In this document: piece by piece, positions 7,899-15,344 of the stretch
Layout: every line of letters starts with the position of its first letter
How positions within the stretch are numbered: the first letter of the stretch is position 1
DNA from: Brevundimonas sp. 357
GTDB taxonomy: Bacteria; Pseudomonadota; Alphaproteobacteria; Caulobacterales; Caulobacteraceae
DNA length: 42,063 nucleotides
Reading direction: 5' to 3'
Assembly (NCBI RefSeq): GCF_003938605.1
Contig: NZ_RHWX01000021.1
Coordinates: 1-42,063 of the forward strand
Notes under the pieces: generated by a model
The model's database searches: none
Told to the model about the DNA's origin: nothing
Seen by the model: only the letters and a program-made list of their open reading frames with translations
Position numbers and translations under genes: made by a program

Positions 7899-8411
7899 CT
7901 ATTCAAGCCTCTCGAGCACCGCCCGCATGACGTCGTCGACGGTCTGCTGAAGCTGGGCGTCCGGTTGCTCATAGACGGCGCTATTGGCTCCGTGCTCGAA
8001 GCACTCGACCGCACGCAGTCGGCATCGACCCTGTGTTGCGTCATGGACCATGGGCTGAACCATCGCGAACACATGTTGGGCCAGCCGTTCGCAGCTTGTT
8101 CCCGGCACCATGCGGATGTCGGCCAATCCGCATCGCGCCAGCTCCTCAAACTTCTCGCGCGCCGGGTCGTCCGCAGCGACCAGAAGGGTGTGATCGAAGG
8201 TCGCGTGGAGCCAGCGTCGGACGGCGCCGAAGCCGCCCTCGCCGAAATCGAGCACCCAGCCGCGGCGATCCAGGGTTTCTGCCGCGAAGGTGAAGCGAAA
8301 TCCGAGAGAATAGCCGTGCATGAGCTGACAGTCTGTGCGGGCATCCCACTGACGAAACACGCACGACAGGCCCCGCTCGGCGCCATAGGTCTTGATCGAA
8401 TGAAAGGGCAT
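7899..8411 (-). CDS. QueD/PTPS-fold protein with degenerate zinc site
   Basis: This 170-residue protein belongs to the 6-pyruvoyl/6-carboxy-tetrahydropterin synthase superfamily. The segment DCQLMHGYSLGFRF lines up with the catalytic-Cys/HGH motif of QueD (CGRLHGHSF), LDFGEG with the conserved D-F-G, FDHTLLV with the DH motif, and VPGTSCERLAQHVF with PTAENLA. C28, H32, D73 and H74 remain. The third zinc histidine is Tyr (Y34), and the first, expected near CVFRQW (residues 17-22), is absent. Zinc binding and ordinary QueD catalysis are therefore doubtful. Start 8411 has AAGGAGA at good spacing; the frame is open upstream to 8486 but without a ribosome site. It lies between the hemN terminator and ubiT. 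A moonlighting or pterin-binding role is possible; function unknown. Confidence 0.75.
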   Translation of the reverse strand: MPFHSIKTYGAERGLSCVFRQWDARTDCQLMHGYSLGFRFTFAAETLDRRGWVLDFGEGGFGAVRRWLHATFDHTLLVAADDPAREKFEELARCGLADIRMVPGTSCERLAQHVFAMVQPMVHDATQGRCRLRAVECFEHGANSAVYEQPDAQLQQTVDDVMRAVLERLE

Positions 8412-8491
8412 ACCCGCTTCTCCTTGAGCACGCTCCCGGCCTAATCCGCGCGAAGGGGCGCGGCCCGACCCCGCCGTCAAATGCACACGCC

Positions 8492-8521
8492 AAAACCGTC
8501 AAGCACGGGCTTGACGGTTTT
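8492..8521. terminator. Hairpin terminator after hemN
   Basis: A perfect 12-bp stem, AAAACCGTCAAG (8492-8503) and CTTGACGGTTTT (8510-8521), has a 6-base loop. The ends are A-rich and T-rich, so it works on both strands. It sits 12 bases past the hemN stop and separates the regulator-AOX-hemN transcript from the QueD-like gene. Confidence 0.85.
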
Positions 8522-8533
8522 CAAGGCGCCGAT

Positions 8534-9889
8534 TCAGATCGCCCGAGCGTGGCGTCCCTCAGCCTCCGGCAAGCGGGCGTCGAAGGCCGCCGCCGTCACC
8601 CGCGCCAGCCGACGAGCGGCTTCGGGAATGCGCACGCGACGCCCCATCACCTCGCACAGGCCGGCTTCTTCAAGCGGACGGAGCGTCTCGAGACAGGCGT
8701 CCAGCCGCCCCGCCTCGACGCCGTGACGTAGGCATACCTCTTCCAGATCTACGTCCAGATAGGTCATCAGCCTTTCGATCACCTCGCTACGCAACCGATC
8801 CTCGTCCGTCACGACGAGAAAGCGAGCGACCGGCAGGCGCCCGGCGCCCACAGCCTCGCGCCATGTTCGCGCATCGACAGCGTTCTGGACCATTGCCGAA
8901 GGCTGCTGACCGATCGCCGAGGGGCCGAAGGGGATGAGGATTGAGGCAGGGTCGTCGGTATAGCCTTGAAAGTTCCGCCGCAGACGCCGGTCGTCCAAAG
9001 CTCGAGACAAGGGATCACAGGGACGAGCGTAGTGATCGAGACCGATCCTGCGATACCCTTCCTCCGTCAGGACGGCGTCTGCCGCGCCGGCCTGCTCCCA
9101 TCGACCCGCGACGTCCGCCAGGGCACCCTCCTCGATCAACTTCTGGTGTTTCTTCATCCACGGCACATGGGCGTAGCCGAAGACCGCCAGGCGATCCGGC
9201 TCCAACGAGGCCGCCAAGCGAGCCGTAGCGGCCACATTGTCGGGCGTCTGGGCCGGCAGACCGTACATCAGGTCGAAGTTGACGCCCCTGATCCCGGCCT
9301 GCCGAAGCCGCCTCACCGCCTCCGCCACCTGTGCAAAGGGCTGCGGCCTGTTGATCAGAGCCTGCACGCCGGCGTCGAATGTCTGGACTCCCAGGCTGGC
9401 GCGCGTAACGCCGGCCTGTCCCAAACCGTCCACAAAGGCGGGATTGAGCAAGGCTGGGTCCAGTTCGACGGCGATCTCGGCGTCGGGCGCAAAGATGAAG
9501 ACATCCTGCAGCGCCCGCACCACCGCCCCAAAATCCTCCGGCCGCAAGGCGTTCGGGCTGCCGCCTCCGAAGTGAAGATGACGGACTTGCCCCTTCCAGG
9601 ACGCGGCCCGCGTCCGCCAGAGATTGATCTCCTTCAGGAGCACCTCATGGAAAGCGGCGATGCGTTCATAGGAGGAGACGATGGTGGTGTTGCATCCGCA
9701 ATACCAGCACAGCCGCTCGCAGAAGGGCACATGGACATAGAGCGAAAGATTGTTGTCTGATCCGTCTTCCGACCAAGGGACATCGCCCGTTCTCACCGGC
9801 CGGAAAGCGATCGCCGTGGGATAGCTGGTGTAACGGGGCAGCGATCTGGACGCGAAGGGAAGCCAGGCTGAAGGAAGCGGATCGATCAT
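8534..9889 (-). CDS. hemN: Oxygen-independent coproporphyrinogen III dehydrogenase
   Basis: This 451-residue radical-SAM enzyme oxidatively decarboxylates coproporphyrinogen III in heme synthesis without O2. It shows the HemN start (RYTSYPTA), the [4Fe-4S] motif CxxxCxxC at C57/C61/C64 followed by GCNT, the HFGGGSPN SAM glycine motif, GVQTF, and the PFGPSAIGQ segment (compare GxGxSxI). Length matches E. coli HemN (about 457). It follows the AOX gene by 41 bases and ends at a strong hairpin. It would supply heme for NarI and NnrS under anoxia. No FNR box lies directly upstream, so it is probably transcribed from the regulator gene's promoter. Confidence 0.95.
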   Translation of the reverse strand: MIDPLPSAWLPFASRSLPRYTSYPTAIAFRPVRTGDVPWSEDGSDNNLSLYVHVPFCERLCWYCGCNTTIVSSYERIAAFHEVLLKEINLWRTRAASWKGQVRHLHFGGGSPNALRPEDFGAVVRALQDVFIFAPDAEIAVELDPALLNPAFVDGLGQAGVTRASLGVQTFDAGVQALINRPQPFAQVAEAVRRLRQAGIRGVNFDLMYGLPAQTPDNVAATARLAASLEPDRLAVFGYAHVPWMKKHQKLIEEGALADVAGRWEQAGAADAVLTEEGYRRIGLDHYARPCDPLSRALDDRRLRRNFQGYTDDPASILIPFGPSAIGQQPSAMVQNAVDARTWREAVGAGRLPVARFLVVTDEDRLRSEVIERLMTYLDVDLEEVCLRHGVEAGRLDACLETLRPLEEAGLCEVMGRRVRIPEAARRLARVTAAAFDARLPEAEGRHARAI

Positions 9890-9930
9890 GAAACGGCTCG
9901 GGACATAGGGGACGAGCGCCGGACGCGCGA

Positions 9931-10614
9931 TCAGGAAGCCGTCCAGTGTGGCTTGATCGGGACTGGCTTGCGCTCACGCGCCCGAGCCAATTCGTCTGCG
10001 ATGGCGTGGTTGACGTCGCGATGCCCCATCTCGTCGGCCCGCACCATAAAGATCACGTCCCAGAGGGTCGCATCTTCCGGCAACCCCCAATAGTCGCGGG
10101 CCATCTGCGGCGCTTCCGGGTTCGGGCTGCGTCCTTCGTCGATCTCGGCCAGATAATGGGTGTAGCTGGCCACCGCCTCCTCCTCGAGATAGGCGGCCAA
10201 CCGGTGCGCAGTGGGCGCGGAGCAGAGATACAATACGCAGAAGATCAGATAGGCTCCTCCTTGCGCCATCATGATCGCGAGGCGTTCGATCAGACCCGGA
10301 CGATGAAGCTCGACAAAGGTCATCAGATGCATCCGTTCGTTCTCCGCCTCATTCATCAGCATCCGCACCCGACCCCGATCATCCGTCGTGGTCCGCAGCG
10401 CACGGAGATGAGTCAGAGTCGCCGCGACCATGGCCGGCACGGCCGCTATGGTTTCCAACACTACAGCGCGATGCCCGTATCGTCTGGCGAAGACGCCGCC
10501 CGCACAGGTGCGCAACCCCCTGACCGCAACCCGCGCCAACCGGTCGGAAAAGGTACGCGGAACATGACGGCCGGCCAGATCCCCCTGCGCTCGTTTTTCT
10601 TCGAGAGGCGTCAT
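9931..10614 (-). CDS. aox: Alternative oxidase (cyanide-resistant quinol oxidase)
   Basis: This 227-residue membrane-bound di-iron ubiquinol oxidase reduces O2 to water without pumping protons. All signature motifs are present: LETIAAVPAM (E54), NERMHLMTF (E93, H96), LEEEA (143-147) and RADEMGHRDVNH (E195, H198), with a hydrophobic stretch around 113-131 for monotopic membrane insertion. The ATG at 10614 overlaps the stop of the upstream regulator (ATGA); the frame extends upstream to 10908 only as a shadow of that gene. Coupling to an FNR/FixK-like regulator and hemN implies expression at low O2 or under NO. AOX is insensitive to NO and cyanide, so a likely job is oxidising quinol when NO from denitrification blocks heme-copper oxidases (known in principle from Vibrio fischeri AOX). 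Confidence 0.93.
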   Translation of the reverse strand: MTPLEEKRAQGDLAGRHVPRTFSDRLARVAVRGLRTCAGGVFARRYGHRAVVLETIAAVPAMVAATLTHLRALRTTTDDRGRVRMLMNEAENERMHLMTFVELHRPGLIERLAIMMAQGGAYLIFCVLYLCSAPTAHRLAAYLEEEAVASYTHYLAEIDEGRSPNPEAPQMARDYWGLPEDATLWDVIFMVRADEMGHRDVNHAIADELARARERKPVPIKPHWTAS

Positions 10615-11297
10615 GGGCACAGCGCCATCAGCCGGTCTCTGCGCATCAGTCGGACCTGACGGCTGGAACGCGCCGCGATCAGACCGTCCGCCTCCAGGTG
10701 AGTAAGCGTTCGCGAGACAGTGTGGATGGCGAGGCCGAGAAAATCCGCCATATCCTGACGGCTCATGGGCAAGGTCATGTCCCTGACTGCGCCGATGCGC
10801 CGGGCGTAGCTGAGAAGGAAGGCGGCCACGCGCTCCGTGGCGCTCTGTCGCGCCAGGATGGCGGCGTGATCCTGGCTGCGCTGATAGGCGCCCACCGTCG
10901 CCAACCACAGGTCACGGGTCAGACGGACATCGTCGGCAGCGAGCGTCGCCAGCCGACGCCGTCCCAGGGCGACCACCTTGGCCGGCGTGACGGCCTGGGC
11001 GGTGAGGGAATACTCCACCCCAGCCTCCAAGCCCAGGAACTCGCCCGGAAGGTGAAAGTCGACGACCTGACGTCGGCCGTCGCCAAGCATGCGATAACTC
11101 ATCAGCACGCCCTCCTCCACACGATAGACGAAATCGGCTTCCTCGCCCTCGAGGAAGACTTCCTCGCCTGCGCCGACCCGCGTCGCCGCCGTCTGGGTTT
11201 CAGCGAAAGCCTTGCAAAGGCGGCAAGAGGCGTCGGACGCCGCGACAGCCGATCCAGCCGTTGCGGCCGCTGGCGGTAGGGTGAAGGTGGCGTTCAT
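10611..11297 (-). CDS. fixK: Crp/Fnr-family regulator (FixK/FnrL-like)
   Basis: This 228-residue protein has a cyclic-nucleotide-type sensor domain (residues about 35-150, with FLEGEEADFVYRVEEGVLMSYRMLGDGRRQVVDFHLPGEFLG) and a C-terminal winged helix (SRQDMADFLGLAIHTVSRTLTHLEADGLI). The VSR of the recognition helix is as in FNR/FixK, but the usual Glu is His (HTVSR). The N-terminus has only CRLC; a third Cys is the penultimate residue (ALCP). A four-Cys oxygen-sensing [4Fe-4S] set is therefore not evident, which fits FixK (transcriptionally controlled by FixLJ) better than FNR. The ATG at 11297 has GATGAGG upstream. The promoter region has a FixJ-like motif and no FNR box. First gene of the regulator-aox-hemN operon and the best candidate activator for the FNR-type boxes in the window. 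Confidence 0.85.
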   Translation of the reverse strand: MNATFTLPPAAATAGSAVAASDASCRLCKAFAETQTAATRVGAGEEVFLEGEEADFVYRVEEGVLMSYRMLGDGRRQVVDFHLPGEFLGLEAGVEYSLTAQAVTPAKVVALGRRRLATLAADDVRLTRDLWLATVGAYQRSQDHAAILARQSATERVAAFLLSYARRIGAVRDMTLPMSRQDMADFLGLAIHTVSRTLTHLEADGLIAARSSRQVRLMRRDRLMALCP

Positions 11298-11362
11298 GAC
11301 AACCTCATCATTCGATGCCGCGAAGCTAGTCGGGGTCTTCACCCGCAGGTATTCGGGTATCC

Positions 11363-11380
11363 CGCCTAGGGGAAACACCG
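11363..11380 (-). promoter_or_regulatory. Candidate FixJ-type site upstream of the FixK-like gene
   Basis: CCGCCTAGGGGAAACACC lies 66-83 bases upstream of the regulator's start codon. Read toward the gene it is GGTGTTTCCCCTAGGCGG, which resembles rhizobial FixJ targets as I remember them (GTTTCCC followed by TAGG). A near copy is at 430-447. Since fixLJ is in the same window, FixJ control of this gene is plausible. The assignment is inference. Confidence 0.35.
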
Positions 11381-11393
11381 GAGTTGCGTCCCG

Positions 11394-11837
11394 TCAGACC
11401 ACCTGTTGCAGCATGGCCGTCATCCTGCGACGGGACAGGGTCGGCAGGCGCGCCGCGGCCGTCTGGAACGCCGCGACCTCCGCCCTCACATTTCCGACGG
11501 CGATCAGGGCCACCATTCCCATTCCCAGGTGCGGCGCGCATTTCACGCCGTAGAGACCGGGGCGTCGGATCGGCAGATCAAGGGTTCGGTTCATCACCCC
11601 CCGGGCTAGAGGAACACCGTCCGGCGTCATTCCGCGGATCAGTTCAGCGTTGTGACCAGGATCCGTAGGAAGAAAACGAACGACGTCGCCGACGCGGGCC
11701 CGTATCAGGCCGGGCTCGAAAACCATGGAGCCGGCCGCCCCGCGATTAAGCATACGAACCTCGTGGACGACCGGCTTGGCCGCTGCGCCCAGCATGACCA
11801 AGCCCGCCCCCCCCATGGCCATGCGTCTGGTGATCAT
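11394..11837 (-). CDS. Pseudoazurin-type blue copper protein
   Basis: This 147-residue periplasmic cupredoxin has a Tat-like N-terminus (TRRMAMGGAGLVMLGAA). The type I copper ligands are H62 (in GHNAEL), C100, H103 and M108 (in KCAPHLGMGM), with the C-x2-H-x4-M spacing of pseudoazurin. In denitrifiers such proteins pass electrons from the bc1 complex to copper nitrite reductase or nitrous oxide reductase, neither of which is in the window. The gene starts 15 bases after modC and is probably the last gene of the TonB-mod operon, so it would be co-expressed with molybdate uptake. Confidence 0.9.
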   Translation of the reverse strand: MITRRMAMGGAGLVMLGAAAKPVVHEVRMLNRGAAGSMVFEPGLIRARVGDVVRFLPTDPGHNAELIRGMTPDGVPLARGVMNRTLDLPIRRPGLYGVKCAPHLGMGMVALIAVGNVRAEVAAFQTAAARLPTLSRRRMTAMLQQVV

Positions 11838-11852
11838 CTGCCTTCCTTCGGA

Positions 11853-12566
11853 TCAGGACGTCGCGAAAAACGGCGACGGGAATGCCTCTACGACGCCCGG
11901 GGTCAGCCGGACTTGCGCTCGCGCAACGCCGAGATCGTTCACGCAGACCCCAAGATGCGTCCCGCCCAGCCGCCGCGCCTCGGTCGCCTGATGCGTCACA
12001 TAGAGGACGCCCGTTCCGGTCCGGTCCCGTCGGCGTTCGATCAATTCCAGGGCCGCCTCGCGGCGAGCTAGGTCCAGTCCCGTCAAGGGCTCGTCCAGCA
12101 ACAGAAGTCGAGCCGGACGCTGCAGTAGGGCTCGCGCCAGGGCCGTCCGCCGCTTCTCGCCGCCCGACAGGCTCGCCGGCTTGCGACGCAGCAGGCCGCG
12201 CAGCCCCAACGCATCCACGACCTGATCGAACTCCTCCATTCCGCGCTCGCGCCTGTGATCCGCGCGGCCGAACAGGAGATTGGCCCTTACGTCCATGTGG
12301 GGCAGCAGCCGATCGTCCTGAAAGACGCAGGCGATCGCCCGACGTTCGGGCGCCAGGTCCACCCCTGCGGCCGAGTCGAACAGCGTCTGCCCGTTCAGAC
12401 GGATGATCCCCCTGTCCGGCCGCCGCAGACCGGCGATCACGTGCAGCAGCGTCGTCTTGCCCGCGCCGGAGGCGCCGGTCACGACGCACAGGGGCTCGTC
12501 GATCCGGAACCGGGCGGTCAGGGCGCCCTCCCCGTTTCTCAGGCTGACGTCTGCCTCAAGCCGCAT
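11853..12566 (-). CDS. modC: Molybdate ABC transporter ATP-binding protein, short form
   Basis: This 237-residue ABC ATPase has Walker A GASGAGKT (31-38), Q-loop CVFQDDRLLPHM, signature LSGGEKRR, Walker B RLLLLDEPLTGLD and the switch-His YVTHQ. It powers ModB for molybdate import. Typical ModC is about 350 residues with a C-terminal molybdate-binding TOBE (Mop) domain. This one stops after the ATPase core plus about 50 residues, so the Mop domain is lacking. Two Mop domains are present instead in the nearby ModE. It overlaps modB by 11 bases. Confidence 0.92.
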   Translation of the reverse strand: MRLEADVSLRNGEGALTARFRIDEPLCVVTGASGAGKTTLLHVIAGLRRPDRGIIRLNGQTLFDSAAGVDLAPERRAIACVFQDDRLLPHMDVRANLLFGRADHRRERGMEEFDQVVDALGLRGLLRRKPASLSGGEKRRTALARALLQRPARLLLLDEPLTGLDLARREAALELIERRRDRTGTGVLYVTHQATEARRLGGTHLGVCVNDLGVARAQVRLTPGVVEAFPSPFFATS

Positions 12567-13239
12567 GTCGCCGCCCCTTTCGGATCATGGCTTCGGACGC
12601 GACCAGGGCAGCGAGGGAGACGAGGATGGACAGAACCGCCAGGCGGGTCGCCGTTCCTTCTCCGCCCGGCGTCTGCAGGGCGCTGTAGATGGCCAAAGAA
12701 AGAGTCCGGGTCTCGCCGGGAATATTGGAGACGAAGGCGATCGTGGCCCCGAACTCGCCCAGCGCGCGAGCGAAGCCCAGGACCAGGGCGGCGAGGACGC
12801 CAGGCGCGGCGAGCGGCGCGCTTACGCTCCAAAAGACGCGAACCGGACCGGCGCCCAGGCTTCGCGCCGCGTACTCCAGCCGCCGGTCCACGCCGTCGAA
12901 CGAAAGCCGCATAGACCGCACCATGAGCGGAAGAGCCATGACGCCTGCGGCCAGGGCCGCGCCGGTCCAGCGGAACATCAGCTCCAGCCCCAAGACCTCT
13001 TCCAGCCATCGCCCGATCGGCGCGGCGGGCCCGAACAGGCTGAGCAGGAGCCAGCCGACCACCACGGGCGGCGTCACCAATGGCAGGTGAACCAGGCCGT
13101 CCAGCAACACCTTGCCCGGAAACCGGACGCGCGACAGCAGCCAGGCCAGGGCGCACGCCGGGGGCAAGGCGCCCAGGACAGCGACCACGGCGACCTTGAG
13201 CGACAGGGCCACGATGCTCCAGTCGGCGGCCTGGATCAT
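12556..13239 (-). CDS. modB: Molybdate ABC transporter permease
   Basis: This 227-residue inner-membrane permease has about five to six hydrophobic segments and the permease EAA-type loop EYAARSLGAGPVRVFWSVSAPLAAPGV, followed by ALGEFGATIAFVSNIPGETRTL, which is highly typical of ModB. It forms the molybdate channel with ModC. The start overlaps the modA stop by four bases (ATGA). Confidence 0.95.
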   Translation of the reverse strand: MIQAADWSIVALSLKVAVVAVLGALPPACALAWLLSRVRFPGKVLLDGLVHLPLVTPPVVVGWLLLSLFGPAAPIGRWLEEVLGLELMFRWTGAALAAGVMALPLMVRSMRLSFDGVDRRLEYAARSLGAGPVRVFWSVSAPLAAPGVLAALVLGFARALGEFGATIAFVSNIPGETRTLSLAIYSALQTPGGEGTATRLAVLSILVSLAALVASEAMIRKGRRHAA

Positions 13240-14042
13240 GATTCCGCTCCCGCCGCGAAGCCGCGCGCCCGGAAGATGGCGGCGGCCTCGTCCGAGAGCA
13301 GGAAGCGCCGGAAGGCCTCGGCCTCCCGGTTGTCGGACCTCGTCAACCGGGCGATGGGATAAACGATCGGCGGATGCGTCGTAGCGGGGAAGACCGTGAC
13401 CACGGTCGCTTTTTCCGACGCACGGGCGTCGGTCGCATAGACCACGCCCAGAGGCGCAGCGCCGCGCTCGACCAGGGCCAGAGCGGCGCGCACGTTCTCT
13501 GCAGGAGCCAAGCGCCCCTCGACCCGCGGCCAGAGCTCCAAGGCCGTGAGGGCGGCCTTGCCGTAGCGTCCGGCCGGGACCGCCTCGGGATGGGCGATGG
13601 CCAGCCTTCCCTCGCCCAGGGCCGCATCGAAGGCCCCCTGATCGCGCAGGTCCAGCGGCGCCGCCGGCGCGGGCGCCACCAGCACCAGGCGATTCCGGGT
13701 CAGGACGGCGCGCGAGGCGACGACCACGCGCCCCTGATCCTGCAGCGCGTCCATCCAGGCCTCGTCCGCCGAGATGAAAAGATCGGCGCGCGCCCCCGCG
13801 CCGATCTGGCGAGCCAGGGCCGAAGACCCTGCGAAGGAGACCACCGGAGCGCGATGACCACGTCGCACCCAGGCCTCCGACACGTCACCGATGGCCTCCT
13901 GCAAGCTCGCCGCGGCGAAGACCACGGGCGCCGTTTCAGCCTCGCCAGTAGACGAACCGCAGCCCGCCAGCAGCGAGGCCGCCAGAAACAGGCCGACGAA
14001 TCCGCGACGGCCGATCGCAAAGGGCCTATCCGCCCAGGTCAA
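13236..14042 (-). CDS. modA: Molybdate-binding lipoprotein
   Basis: This 268-residue periplasmic binding protein has a hydrophobic leader ending in the lipobox LLAGC (C28), so it should be lipid-anchored. The ModA core follows: VVFAAASLQEAI, FAGSSALARQIGAGARADLFISADEAWMD, and the oxyanion-binding Ser/Ala positions in AASL and AGSSA. It delivers molybdate to ModBC. Four-base overlaps at both ends (with the upstream molybdopterin-fold gene and with modB) show a tightly coupled operon. Confidence 0.95.
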   Translation of the reverse strand: MTWADRPFAIGRRGFVGLFLAASLLAGCGSSTGEAETAPVVFAAASLQEAIGDVSEAWVRRGHRAPVVSFAGSSALARQIGAGARADLFISADEAWMDALQDQGRVVVASRAVLTRNRLVLVAPAPAAPLDLRDQGAFDAALGEGRLAIAHPEAVPAGRYGKAALTALELWPRVEGRLAPAENVRAALALVERGAAPLGVVYATDARASEKATVVTVFPATTHPPIVYPIARLTRSDNREAEAFRRFLLSDEAAAIFRARGFAAGAES

Positions 14043-14542
14043 TGGTGCGATCCCGAGTGCGGCAAACCCAGACTTATATTCAGGATCTCGATCCGCGTCA
14101 CGCCATAGACCGACCGGGCAGGTCGAATCTCATCCTCGACGATCACCCGGAACCCGGCCGGACGGTCCGCATCGACCGTCGCCGACGGCGCGGCGATGAT
14201 CGTCCGAGCCGCGCGCAGGCCGGGATCGGTCTCGCCAAGACTCAGAACGACCTGATAGCCGTCGGAGGCGGTGATCCGGACCGCTTGGGCCAGCGCGGCG
14301 CCGTGCATCTCCGCGCTCTCCGGCGCGCCTGCCAGACCCAAAAGCTCGAACAGGAGGGGACCGGCATAGGTCACGACGGCTCCGTGGCTGTTTAAGTCGA
14401 CCGTCTCCTGGGGGAAGGCAAGAAGATCGACCGCCTCAAGCGCGACCGTCTCGCCGCCGGCGCCCTGCAGGACCAGCGATTGCGCCAGGGCCGGGCCGGG
14501 CGCGAGGGCCAGCACTGCTGTCAGGATAAGGGCGATGCGCAT
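14039..14542 (-). CDS. Small exported protein with sulfite-oxidase-type molybdopterin fold
   Basis: This 167-residue protein has a clear signal peptide (ALILTAVLALAPGPALA). The mature part resembles a molybdopterin-dependent oxidoreductase domain (SUOX/YedY-like): DLLAFPQETVDLNS, TYAGPLLFELLGLAG, RITASDGYQVVLSLGE, and PAGFRVIVEDEIRPARSVYGVTRIEIL. No cysteine is present in the mature protein, so the Cys ligand of sulfite oxidase-type enzymes is missing and catalysis is unlikely. Its place between modE and modA suggests a periplasmic accessory role in molybdate or cofactor handling. That role is inference. Confidence 0.75.
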   Translation of the reverse strand: MRIALILTAVLALAPGPALAQSLVLQGAGGETVALEAVDLLAFPQETVDLNSHGAVVTYAGPLLFELLGLAGAPESAEMHGAALAQAVRITASDGYQVVLSLGETDPGLRAARTIIAAPSATVDADRPAGFRVIVEDEIRPARSVYGVTRIEILNISLGLPHSGSHH

Positions 14543-14543
14543 C

Positions 14544-15344
14544 TCAAGTCTCCGTCGCGAGGATTACGTGGGGCGCCTTGACCAGGGCGGTCACGGCGGC
14601 GCCGGGGGTCAGGTCGAGCGCCCGCGCGCTCTCCAGAGTCACGGTGGCGACCAGGGTCTTCGCGCCGCCGATGTTTAGGCTGATTTCGCTGTTGACCGCG
14701 CCGTCCTCGCGGCCGCTCACGCGCCCCGGAATCCGGTTGCGCGCCGAGGTTCGCAGCCCGTCGCCCTGAACGAGGACGATGTCGCCGGCCTGGATCAGGA
14801 CGACGACGGCGGCGCCGGGCGTCAGGCCCAGTCCGTCGATATCGCGATGAGCCAGGATGGAGACGATTTGCGCCTCGTCGCTCAGGGCGACGACGACCTC
14901 GCCGTTCACCGCCCCGCGCGTGATTTCCGTCACCCGCCCCCGCAGGGCGTTGCGCACGCTGGTCTTCATGCCCAAACTCCAGAAAAGGTCCGCGGCGATA
15001 TCGCCGTCGAAGAGGTCGCCGACCCGGGCCACGGCCGCAGTCAGTTCCGCCCGCACCCGCTCCAGCACGTCAATCATGGCCCGACCGCGCGGCGTGAGGA
15101 CCGCATTGCCCTTACCCAATCGGCCACGCTCCGCGACGATCAGGGGGCTTTCGAACAGGTTGTTCAGCGCCTGCACCTGATCCCAGGCGCCCCGATAGCT
15201 GAGCCCCAGACGCCGTGCGGCGCCGCTGATCGATCCGGTCTCCTCGACCGCGCGCAGCAGCGCCGTCCGGTCCGTACTGACCGGAGAGCGGCCCTCTCTG
15301 AAAAGAGAGACGCTCGCCTCCAGTCCCGCCGCGACCTCGCGCAT
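14544..15344 (-). CDS. modE: Molybdate-responsive regulator ModE
   Basis: This 266-residue protein has an N-terminal winged helix (ALLRAVEETGSISGAARRLGLSYRGAWDQVQALN, about residues 26-60) and two tandem Mop/TOBE domains (about 125-190 and 197-263, each with an SARN/SVRN...GRV motif and a final LTPGAAV block). ModE with molybdate bound represses mod operons. The ATG at 15344 shares its A with the TonB receptor stop (TGATG); the frame is open to 15605 only as a shadow of that gene. A ModE-like operator lies at 17430-17457 upstream of the operon, so autoregulation is likely. Confidence 0.93.
   Translation of the reverse strand: MREVAAGLEASVSLFREGRSPVSTDRTALLRAVEETGSISGAARRLGLSYRGAWDQVQALNNLFESPLIVAERGRLGKGNAVLTPRGRAMIDVLERVRAELTAAVARVGDLFDGDIAADLFWSLGMKTSVRNALRGRVTEITRGAVNGEVVVALSDEAQIVSILAHRDIDGLGLTPGAAVVVLIQAGDIVLVQGDGLRTSARNRIPGRVSGREDGAVNSEISLNIGGAKTLVATVTLESARALDLTPGAAVTALVKAPHVILATET

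Noticed and set aside
10615..10908. N-terminal extension of the alternative oxidase to 10908
   Set aside because: The extra 98 codons are read out of frame inside the regulator gene and show no family similarity, while the ATG at 10614 overlaps the regulator's stop.
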